Shown piece after piece: positions 54,654-61,955 of a DNA stretch of 64,000 nucleotides. How positions within the stretch are numbered: position 1 is the first letter of the stretch; every line of letters starts with the position of its first letter. The DNA comes from an uncultured Opitutia bacterium (GTDB lineage: Bacteria; Verrucomicrobiota; Verrucomicrobiia; Opitutales; Opitutaceae): contig CAIMAQ010000041.1 of the NCBI GenBank assembly GCA_903839035.1, positions 1 to 64,000 on the forward strand, read 5' to 3'. A program made the position numbers and the translations under genes. Below the pieces are notes generated by a model, which saw only the letters and a list, made by a program, of their open reading frames with translations, was not told where the DNA came from and made no database searches.

Positions 54654-55549
54654 GGCTGCACCTTTTCCACGCGCACGCTCCACTCCGCGCCGCTCGCGAT
54701 TTGGTGCTGCTTCGCAAAGTCCCCCATGTTCAGGGCTACCGACACGCACATCAGGCTATTGAGATAGAGCAGCGGCTTGCCCTCCGGCACATCGCCGAAC
54801 GTGCGCACATACGGTAGCTCGCCCGTGTAGACCACCTTGCCGGCATGCGCGATGGACACGCGAAACCGGTCGCCGATCTTCGGCGCCAGCCGCCCAAACA
54901 CCTTCTCGTCGAGATTCGTCCAGACATTGCCGTACTGGAAATCCAGCGCCGGAATCGTGCCCACCAACGCCGAGCCGTCGGCGCGCGGACGTTCGTACGG
55001 CAGCATCACCACCTTGGCCCCAAGGAGCGGCCCCACCTCGTCAAAGGTGATCGCGCCCGCCGCCAGCTTCGCCCCGATGTAGGCAAATACATCGCGTCCG
55101 TGGAACGTGTAGGATTCCTCCGAGCCCGCGCGCCGGTGCTTCGTCTCATCAATCTGCCGCACCGCCTCGACCCCGAGATCCTCGGCGACCAGCGTCCAGG
55201 TGCCGTTGTCCGGGCCGACAAAATAATGCCCGCTCTTCGTCTTCAGGACCACGGCCTTGCGCTCCGTGCCCACCCCCGGGTCGATCACCGAAACAAACAC
55301 CGTGCCCGCCGGCCAGAACGGCGCGGTCTGCTTTAGCCGGTACGCACCCTCCCAGACGTCATAGGGCGTGTTTTCATGGCTCAGGTCATAGATCGCCAGT
55401 TTCGGGCTGACCCCAATCGCCACGCCCTTCATCGCCGCCACGGCACCGTCCTTGGTGCCAAAGTCGGTCTGGATTACCAGCGGATGCTCCCCAGCCATGG
55501 CCAGGCCCGTGAGCACCAGGAAAAACAGGAGTCGGGGGTAACGCTTCAT
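54650..55549 (-). CDS. Exported SAM hydroxide adenosyltransferase-like protein (DUF62)
   Basis: The 299-residue protein matches the DUF62 family: QTDFGTKDGAVAAMKGVAIG, FVSVIDPGVGTERKAVVLKT, YFVGPDNGTW and the C-terminal LLYLNSLMCVSVALNMGDF. Characterised members hydrolyse S-adenosylmethionine to adenosine and methionine. Here an apparent signal peptide (LLFFLVLTGLAMAG) precedes the domain, which would place it in the periplasm. It overlaps both neighbours by 4 bases as the second gene of the hemW operon. Confidence 0.85.
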   Translation of the reverse strand: MKRYPRLLFFLVLTGLAMAGEHPLVIQTDFGTKDGAVAAMKGVAIGVSPKLAIYDLSHENTPYDVWEGAYRLKQTAPFWPAGTVFVSVIDPGVGTERKAVVLKTKSGHYFVGPDNGTWTLVAEDLGVEAVRQIDETKHRRAGSEESYTFHGRDVFAYIGAKLAAGAITFDEVGPLLGAKVVMLPYERPRADGSALVGTIPALDFQYGNVWTNLDEKVFGRLAPKIGDRFRVSIAHAGKVVYTGELPYVRTFGDVPEGKPLLYLNSLMCVSVALNMGDFAKQHQIASGAEWSVRVEKVQP

Positions 55550-56730
55550 GTCAGGATCGGGGTTTGAAAGGCTTCCATCATTTCCGCGCCCACCGAGTCC
55601 GCCAGCAAGCGTCCTCGCTCCGTCAGCCGCGCGCGTGAACCCTCGCGAACCGTCAGCCCTTCGGCCACGCAACGCTCCAGCAACGCCTCGACCGCCGCCC
55701 ACGGCGCATCCGGAGCCCGCGCCTGCCAGACCGCCACGTCCACGCCGGCATTCATCCGCAGACCAAAAATCAGCGCATCCTCCGCCAGCTGCGCCGGCGT
55801 CAGCACCACCCGGTCCTCCGTCACCCGCTCGCCCCGAGCGACGTGGCCGAGCCATTTTTCCAGGTCGGCGACATTCGCCCCGCGCCAGCTGTCATACTGC
55901 GACGCCGCGGACGGCCCGAGCCCGACCCATTCCTGCATGCGCCAGGTGTTGAGATTGTGCCGGCAGGCGTGGCCCGGACGGGCAAAGTTGGCCACTTCAT
56001 ACTGCCCGTAACCCGCCACCGCGAGCTGCTCCCATGTCGCCTCGTACAGCCGTGCCTCGTTCTCAGGATCGAGTTTCACGCGGCCTTGGGAGAGCTTCAC
56101 CCAGAGCGCCGTGTCCTCCTCAAAAGTCAGGCAGTAGGTCGAAAGATGATCCGGCGCCAGTCGCACCGCCTCGCTCACATCCGCCGCCCATTCCGCTTCG
56201 GTCTGGCCCGGCAGGGCGAACATCAGGTCGAGGTTAACACTCGGAAATCCCGCCGCCCGCACGTGGTCATAGGCCCGGTAAATCTGCGGCAGCGTGTGTT
56301 GCCGGCCGAGTCCGTCCAGCAGCGCCGGTTGGAAACTCTGCACGCCCATCGAGATGCGCGTGACCCCGGCCTCGCGCAGCGCCGCCAGCCGTTGCGGCGT
56401 GACCGACGCCGGGGCGAGTTCGACGGTCCATTCCTCGGGCACCCCGTGGCAGTGCGCGCGAACCGTCTCCGCCAGCCGGCCCAGATCCTTCGGTGAAAGC
56501 AGACCCGGCGTGCCGCCGCCCCAGAAAACCGTCGTCACCGGACGCGTCCATTTGACCAGTTTGGCCTCATCCGCGATGCCGGTAAGGAACCCACCCACCC
56601 CTTCTGCGGTCGGCTTCGTTTGGTAAAAGGCGCAGAAGTCGCAAGTGGAGGCGCAGAACGGCACATGCACATACAGTCCCAGCGGTAAAACCGGCGAAGC
56701 TTTGTCTTGCTCTGATGCGGGGTGGCTCAT
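55546..56730 (-). CDS. hemW: HemW-like radical SAM protein
   Basis: The 394-residue protein has the radical SAM cysteines Cys26, Cys30 and Cys33 in FCASTCDFCAFY, FWGGGTPGLLSP, ISMGVQSFQPALL and the HemW-type C-terminal domain. HemW is a haem chaperone, once annotated as coproporphyrinogen oxidase. An ATG at 56730 is chosen over a GTG 9 bases earlier. Its stop overlaps the next gene's start (ATGA), making it the head of a four-gene coupled operon down to 53158. It is divergent from the 307-residue lipoprotein gene. Confidence 0.93.
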   Translation of the reverse strand: MSHPASEQDKASPVLPLGLYVHVPFCASTCDFCAFYQTKPTAEGVGGFLTGIADEAKLVKWTRPVTTVFWGGGTPGLLSPKDLGRLAETVRAHCHGVPEEWTVELAPASVTPQRLAALREAGVTRISMGVQSFQPALLDGLGRQHTLPQIYRAYDHVRAAGFPSVNLDLMFALPGQTEAEWAADVSEAVRLAPDHLSTYCLTFEEDTALWVKLSQGRVKLDPENEARLYEATWEQLAVAGYGQYEVANFARPGHACRHNLNTWRMQEWVGLGPSAASQYDSWRGANVADLEKWLGHVARGERVTEDRVVLTPAQLAEDALIFGLRMNAGVDVAVWQARAPDAPWAAVEALLERCVAEGLTVREGSRARLTERGRLLADSVGAEMMEAFQTPILT

Positions 56731-56775
56731 TACTAACACGTTTTAATCCGTCCGGTTACACACTCTAAAAAGACA

Positions 56776-57699
56776 ATGCATACCAACCGAATTTCCCTCG
56801 CGAGAAAAATCCTCCTTGGACTCGGCGCGACCCTCGCCCTGGCCCTGGTCAGCGGCTGCGAGAGCGTCGTTCTGACCAACCTGACGCCGGCTTCCCTGCC
56901 GGAGAACCCCTCCCAGATTTACACGATCACCCTGCGCGTGACCCCCAAGATCCAGACGATCGTCCCGGGCAGCACCAAGGCCGCGATCATCATCGACGGC
57001 CAAAGCTACGCGATGAAACAGAGTGCCCTGGCCGACGGCCTGTACGAGTTTGACTACCAGCTGCCCGCCGGCCGCGACGAACTGGCCTACTATTTCCTCG
57101 TCAACTTCGAGACCGAGAACGCCAACACGCGCAACCCGCATGACGCGTACACCGAACTCACCCACGCCCGCATCGTCCACCGCTACGTGCTGGCCCTTGA
57201 GGTCAACCGCGGCCCCGTCGGCGCCCGCGTGAGCGTGCTCGGCCGCGGCTTCACCCCGCAGGACATCATCTACTTCGAAAACACCCCCACCCGCACGGTC
57301 TTCGAGTCGCCTAACGCCCTCAGCTTCTTCGTCCCGGCCCTCGACCCGAGCCGCAATTACTCGGTCATGCTGGGCAGCACCGCCGGCAACTCCCCCGTCG
57401 GCACGTTCCGCATCGACTCCAGCAGCCTGAACGTCTCGCCCTCCTCCCTCACCCTGCGCGCCGGCGAGAAGCAGACCCTGACCTTCACCGTCCCCAATGC
57501 CGCGCCCCCGGGAGGCCTGCTCCTCGACATCACCACCGACGTGCCTGAGAGCATCATCATGCCCGAGGTCGTCGTACCGGCGGGCCAGAACACCGTCACG
57601 GTCACCGTCGAGAGCGGCAAACCCGGCAACGGCAGCCTCTTCCTCAAGGGCTACGGCGCAGGCGAGCTCTCGATCCCCGTAACCGTCACCGCGAAGTAA
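56776..57699 (+). CDS. Lipoprotein with IPT/TIG- and Ig-like domains
   Basis: The 307-residue product has a lipoprotein signal with SGCE, Cys28. The middle part has two Ig-like beta-sandwich regions; RGPVGARVSVLGRGFTPQD near 160 looks like an IPT/TIG domain, and the C-terminal ESIIMPEVVVPAGQNTVTVTV resembles Big/CARDB domains. Adhesive or structural envelope role likely, unproven. A terminator follows at 57727. Divergent from hemW. Confidence 0.75.
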   Translation: MHTNRISLARKILLGLGATLALALVSGCESVVLTNLTPASLPENPSQIYTITLRVTPKIQTIVPGSTKAAIIIDGQSYAMKQSALADGLYEFDYQLPAGRDELAYYFLVNFETENANTRNPHDAYTELTHARIVHRYVLALEVNRGPVGARVSVLGRGFTPQDIIYFENTPTRTVFESPNALSFFVPALDPSRNYSVMLGSTAGNSPVGTFRIDSSSLNVSPSSLTLRAGEKQTLTFTVPNAAPPGGLLLDITTDVPESIIMPEVVVPAGQNTVTVTVESGKPGNGSLFLKGYGAGELSIPVTVTAK

Positions 57700-57726
57700 G
57701 CCGCCGCGTTCATCGCGCCGATTTTC

Positions 57727-57755
57727 AAGGCGGGGCCCGGCGCCCCGCCTTTTTT
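57727..57755 (+). terminator. Rho-independent terminator
   Basis: AAGGCGGGG (57727-57735) pairs with CCCCGCCTT (57743-57751) over a 7-base loop and is followed by TTTT. It ends the Ig-like lipoprotein gene. Confidence 0.88.
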
Positions 57756-57850
57756 GTACCCCGATTCCAGACATTGCCGCCTATGCCGCGCAGCTCCATG
57801 AGCTCAAACACTGTCGCCATCCGGGATTTTTCTGCTCACATCACCGGCGG

Positions 57851-59224
57851 ATGAGTTTCCTCACCCAACACCCCGCCTTCTGGTTAGCCGTGGCGATCCT
57901 GGCCCTGCTCGCGGCCAATCTCTACGTCTTCCTCAAGCGCAACTGGGAGGAGTCGCTTTACCCGGTGGACTACGCCCGCCTCAACTACGCGCTGGATGTA
58001 CCCACCATCCGCCAATGGAAAATCGAGGGCAGCCAGCAAGTGCGTCTCGAGGTGGCGTGGACGAAAAAACCCGCCACCTGGCAGCTCTACGTGGATGGTC
58101 AGCCCACGCTGATCCTGCCCGGCCGCGCGCTCAGCATTCCGCTCACCGGCGTTCAATACGACGGCTCAACCGACGCGCCCCTCGAGAAATTCGAGCACCG
58201 CTACAAACTCCGCCCGCTCCCTGAGGGCACCGGCCCGGATCTCGAGTTCACCATCGTTGCAATTACCGCCGATTACTACCGGACGCGCGGCATGCATTTA
58301 CCCGCCGACGTCTGCCTGATCTACACGGACATCCCGGCCGGGAAATACCGGCGCCACCCCGTCAGCTACTGGGTGGACAATTACCGGTACCTCAGCGCTG
58401 CGACCCTCGCCGAAGCGGACCAGGTCGTGCGTAACGCGATCGGAGTGCGTGACACCGACGATACCTTCACCCGCATGGACAAGGTCATGCGTTACCAACG
58501 CACCCAGTTGGTCAACGCCGGTGGCGTACCCAAGGACGCCTTCCGCTGGATGAACCCGTGGGAGATGTTCCAGGAGATGGCCGCCGGTACCGGCAAGGGC
58601 TGGTGCACCCAGAACGCGCAGATCTTCACCTTCCTCGCCAACCGCGCCGGCATACCCACGCGCTTCGTCTTCGGGGCCAACACCGTGGACAACAAGCTGC
58701 TCTACAACGGCCACTCCTGGGCCGAGTGCTGGGTCAAGGAACAGGGCCGCTGGGCCCACGTGGATCCAACCCACACCCTTATCGCCATCCAGGACAAGCA
58801 CGGCCAGGTGCTGAACACCGCCGACCTCATGCACCTCAACGAGCACGAGACCTACGAGGGTGTCACCGCCCGCATCATGAAGGACTGGCACTGGAAGGAT
58901 CTTCCCGCCGCCGCCAGTGCCGGTCTCGGCGTGGCCGTCAACGTGCCCTATGGCCTCGTCAACGTCCTGCCCCGGACGCACCTCAACCGGCAGTCCATCA
59001 TCAAATACCGCCGCCCGCCCAACGTGGAGGACACCCGCGACGTCTATTCCATGCTCCTGATGAGCCGCACGTTCACCTGGACGAACTTTAAGCGCTACCT
59101 CTACCAACCGACCCTCGCCTACTCCAAGCTCCCCACCAACGGCGTAAGCACCTACGTGCTGCGTCAGTCGCTCTTCCTCGGCCTGGTGGTCACGGCCGCT
59201 CTCTTCGTGGCGTCGCTTCGCTAG
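57851..59224 (+). CDS. Transglutaminase-like membrane protein
   Basis: The 457-residue protein has an N-terminal hydrophobic helix (8-28), a beta-rich segment, a transglutaminase-like core with the Cys-His-Asp triad at Cys252 (KGWCTQNA), His288 (NGHSWAE) and Asp305 (HVDPTH), and a C-terminal helix at 444-456. The core suits proteases or peptidases of this fold rather than true cross-linkers. The last 35 bases overlap the end of the nuclease-like gene on the other strand. Confidence 0.82.
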   Translation: MSFLTQHPAFWLAVAILALLAANLYVFLKRNWEESLYPVDYARLNYALDVPTIRQWKIEGSQQVRLEVAWTKKPATWQLYVDGQPTLILPGRALSIPLTGVQYDGSTDAPLEKFEHRYKLRPLPEGTGPDLEFTIVAITADYYRTRGMHLPADVCLIYTDIPAGKYRRHPVSYWVDNYRYLSAATLAEADQVVRNAIGVRDTDDTFTRMDKVMRYQRTQLVNAGGVPKDAFRWMNPWEMFQEMAAGTGKGWCTQNAQIFTFLANRAGIPTRFVFGANTVDNKLLYNGHSWAECWVKEQGRWAHVDPTHTLIAIQDKHGQVLNTADLMHLNEHETYEGVTARIMKDWHWKDLPAAASAGLGVAVNVPYGLVNVLPRTHLNRQSIIKYRRPPNVEDTRDVYSMLLMSRTFTWTNFKRYLYQPTLAYSKLPTNGVSTYVLRQSLFLGLVVTAALFVASLR

Positions 59225-60140
59225 GCTGCGGCACGGTTTGTTCCAGCGTCACCGCAACCGGTCGGTGATCACTCGCTTCCCGCACTCCCGGGCCGTCGTA
59301 AATGTGCGCCATCCCGCCCTGCACCGCGGGTCTCAGCGCAGGCGAAACCAGGATATGGTCCACCCGGGAGTACGAATCCTCCTTGCGGTAGGCATGCGTC
59401 CACGATTCGCCGCGGGTGTCAGTCGCGCGCAGTAATTCGGCCACCTCGGTTTTGCCGCGCCGCAACAGCCGCTGCACGGCCTTGCTGTCCTTCGTGTCGT
59501 TGCAATCGCCGAGGATGAGGAATCGGGCCGTAGACGGGCCGCCTCCGCGCTGCAGCACACAGTCCCGCACCGCCGTCGCCTCGCCGATCCGCCGTTGCGC
59601 CGACATCGGGTCGTCCAGCCGGTCGGTGTAACGACTCTTCAAATGCACGCCAAAGATTGTCACGTCTCCCGCCGCCGTGCTGATCGTCACCTCCAGCAGC
59701 CCGCGCTTCACTCGCTCCTTGCCGCCGAAATACGCAAACTCCAGATCTGCGTGCGGGACGACCGCTTTGAACTGTCGCATGGATAATAGCGCCACATGAC
59801 GGTCGGCATCAGCACTCTCCATCAGCACCGCAAACGGGTAGTCCGTCCCTTCGGCCTTCAGGTCGCGCCGCAGTTCATCGAGATAAGGTTGTCCACCCAT
59901 CTCCTGCAGCACCAGCACGTCGGCCTTGAGCCCTTTGATCGCCACGCGCAGCGCCCGCTTCTCCGTCTCGGGCTTGGGATATTCCTGCCGGTAACCCGCC
60001 TCCGTCATCCGGTTAGCCGGTCCGTAGTTTTCGACGTTGTAGGTGGCGATCGTGAGCGTCTCAGCCCTCAACCCTAGAACCAAAATCGGGGTGCACAGGA
60101 GATAACCGAGGGAACGCAGGGCAAGACGGCGGCACTTCAT
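59190..60140 (-). CDS. Endonuclease/exonuclease/phosphatase family protein, exported
   Basis: The 316-residue protein has an N-terminal signal peptide (hydrophobic core 11-24, then RAET) and the DNase I-like fold: TIATYNVENYG, LVLQEMGG, FLILGDCNDT and a closing EASDHRPVAVTL, which contains the catalytic Asp-His pair. Substrate (nucleic acid or phospholipid) is not clear. Its ATG has a strong Shine-Dalgarno sequence formed by a palindromic element. It follows the M48 protease gene by 29 bases. Confidence 0.85.
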   Translation of the reverse strand: MKCRRLALRSLGYLLCTPILVLGLRAETLTIATYNVENYGPANRMTEAGYRQEYPKPETEKRALRVAIKGLKADVLVLQEMGGQPYLDELRRDLKAEGTDYPFAVLMESADADRHVALLSMRQFKAVVPHADLEFAYFGGKERVKRGLLEVTISTAAGDVTIFGVHLKSRYTDRLDDPMSAQRRIGEATAVRDCVLQRGGGPSTARFLILGDCNDTKDSKAVQRLLRRGKTEVAELLRATDTRGESWTHAYRKEDSYSRVDHILVSPALRPAVQGGMAHIYDGPGVREASDHRPVAVTLEQTVPQPSEATPRRERP

Positions 60141-60165
60141 CTCCGTTCCCTCCGTTTCCTCCTGT
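60095..60165. repeat. Palindromic element spanning the start of the nuclease-like gene
   Basis: Arms of 25 bases, at 60095-60119 and 60141-60165, are inverted copies with 21 of 25 matches, separated by about 20 bases. Each arm is made of 9-bp units of the type GGAGGGAAC. The outer arm sits immediately before the ATG and gives a GGAGGG seven bases upstream of it; the inner arm encodes about residues 7-16 of the signal peptide. Confidence 0.8.
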
Positions 60166-60169
60166 AAAA

Positions 60170-61417
60170 CTATTTTGCCACCATCAGCGCCCGCTCCCGC
60201 TCCACCAGCGTCGGGTGCGAATAGAAAAACGTGCTGAACCAGGGATGCGGCGTGAGGTTGCTGAGGTTCTTCTGCGTGAGCTTGCGCAGCGCGCCGACCA
60301 TCGGCGCCGTCCCACCCATCGCGTCGCGGGCAAACGCATCCGCCTCGTACTCGTACTTCCGCGTGAAGAAATACATCAGCGGCGAGAACCAGAACGTCAC
60401 CAGCCCGCTCAGCAGCCCGAACAGCAGGAAGGTCGGGGCCAGCTCATCCGCCGGAAACCCAAAGGTGAGATTGAACCACGGACTCCGCGCCAGCCACGCG
60501 ATCACGGCGAATCCCGCCAGCGTCGAGAGCGCCGACACCGCCACCAGCTTCGGAATGTGCCCCTTCCGATAATGCCCGATCTCGTGCGCCAGCACCGCCT
60601 CGAGCTCCTCGGCGGTGAGCTGGTTGATGAGGGTGTCGAACAGCACAATCCGCCGGAAGCGGCCGAAGCCGGTGAAAAATGCATTCGAGTGACCCGATCG
60701 CTTGCTGCCGTCCATGACCTGGATGGTCTTCGCCCGGAAGCCCGTGCGGTCGCCAAGGGCCAGGAGCCGCGTCCGTAGATCGCCCTCCGGCAGTGGCTCA
60801 AGCTTGTTGAACAGTGGCATGATCAGCTTCGGATACAGCACCATCATCAGCAGCTGGAAACCGAACACCAACGCGAAGCCCCAGATCCACCAGCTGTCGC
60901 CCACCCATTTCACGAGCGAAAGGAGCAGCCAGAGCAGCGGGTAGCCGATGCCCACGGCCAGCGCCATGCCCTTGAGCTTGTCGCTGACCCACAGCGCCGG
61001 CGTGCTTTTGTTGAAACCGAACTTCTGCTCGAGCCGGAACTGCGCCCACCACTCGAACGGCAGACTCGGGATCGCCAGCAGCCCGCCCGCGATGAGGATA
61101 AAAACGACATGGCTCCAGACCGCCCCGTGCGCCCCCCAGTCGGCAATGTGCGCAAACAGCCAGGGCAGCACGCCGCCAAATATCACCAGCGCCAGCACCA
61201 GGGCGTCGAAAATCCCGCTGACCGTGCCAAAATCCGACTTCGCCAGCGTGTAGGCGACCGATTTGGCGTAGGTCGGCCCATCCATGACCGCGGCCACCGC
61301 GGGAGGTGGACTCGCCGCGTGCCGCCGGACTTCCGCCCGGTTCAAGGCGGCGAGCACCAGCTCGCCCGCCAGCCGCAGGACCATCAGTGCCGCCACGATC
61401 CAAAGCACGAGACTCAT
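60170..61417 (-). CDS. M48-family metalloprotease (Ste24/CAAX-protease type)
   Basis: The 415-residue membrane protease has about six hydrophobic helices, the zinc motif HEIGH in LAHEIGHYRKGH, the third ligand in EYEADAFA, and the N-terminal Ste24-like block ending FEWWAQFRLEQKFGFNKS. In bacteria these enzymes help degrade abnormal envelope proteins. The ATG at 61417 gives a natural first helix; the longer frame runs into the upstream palindromic region and was not used. It precedes the nuclease-like gene on the same strand. Confidence 0.93.
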   Translation of the reverse strand: MSLVLWIVAALMVLRLAGELVLAALNRAEVRRHAASPPPAVAAVMDGPTYAKSVAYTLAKSDFGTVSGIFDALVLALVIFGGVLPWLFAHIADWGAHGAVWSHVVFILIAGGLLAIPSLPFEWWAQFRLEQKFGFNKSTPALWVSDKLKGMALAVGIGYPLLWLLLSLVKWVGDSWWIWGFALVFGFQLLMMVLYPKLIMPLFNKLEPLPEGDLRTRLLALGDRTGFRAKTIQVMDGSKRSGHSNAFFTGFGRFRRIVLFDTLINQLTAEELEAVLAHEIGHYRKGHIPKLVAVSALSTLAGFAVIAWLARSPWFNLTFGFPADELAPTFLLFGLLSGLVTFWFSPLMYFFTRKYEYEADAFARDAMGGTAPMVGALRKLTQKNLSNLTPHPWFSTFFYSHPTLVERERALMVAK

Positions 61418-61512
61418 GCCCCCAATCCACCCATAACCACCGCCTTCGCCAGCCCAAAGATGCCGAGGGGATGACGAACTTTCGTACCCACCATGCCCCG
61501 AGCTTTTGTTGA

Positions 61513-61609
61513 CCACGGAACACACGGAACGACACGGAACCCTGCCCCATCCATCCAATACCTCCTGTTTCAGGTCTGTATGCTTCAGTGCGTTCTGTGT
61601 GTTCCGTGG
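61513..61609. repeat. Palindromic element with CACGGAA units
   Basis: CACGGAA recurs at 61514, 61523 and 61533. The left arm 61513-61535 pairs with 61588-61609 (one mismatch and one single-base gap) around a 52-base centre. It lies in the 259-base divergent gap between the M48 gene and xseB, in which nothing else was recognised. Confidence 0.8.
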
Positions 61610-61676
61610 GCAAAACATCCGAATCCCCCGATGGATGCCCGCCCAAAGATTGTTTGAAATACCCCGCCACCCACCC

Positions 61677-61931
61677 ATGTTACGGGCCGTGGATTCCAAA
61701 GACGCCAAACTCTCGTTCGAGACCGCCCTGACCAAGCTTGAAACCATCGTCGAATCGATGGAATCCGGCGAAGTCCCGCTCGCCGAGTTGCTGGCCAAGT
61801 TCGAGGAGGGCAACAAGCTCCTCAAGCTCTGCGAGGCCCGCCTCAAGGAGGCCGAGTTGAAGATCGAGCAGCTCAAGAAATCGAAGGACGGCGTCACTTT
61901 TGCCAAGCTGGAGGCCGGCCGCGAAAGCTGA
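61677..61931 (+). CDS. xseB: Exodeoxyribonuclease VII small subunit XseB
   Basis: The 84-residue protein has the XseB signature: FETALTKLETIVESMESGEVPLAELLAKFEEGNKLLKLCEARL, a two-helix coil that caps XseA. Length is normal. xseA is not in the window. The ATG at 61677 is chosen; the frame stays open across the palindromic element upstream, which is not coding. It is followed after 24 bases by dxs, a common pairing. Confidence 0.93.
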   Translation: MLRAVDSKDAKLSFETALTKLETIVESMESGEVPLAELLAKFEEGNKLLKLCEARLKEAELKIEQLKKSKDGVTFAKLEAGRES

Positions 61932-61955
61932 GCCGCAACGTTTCCGTCACCGCTG

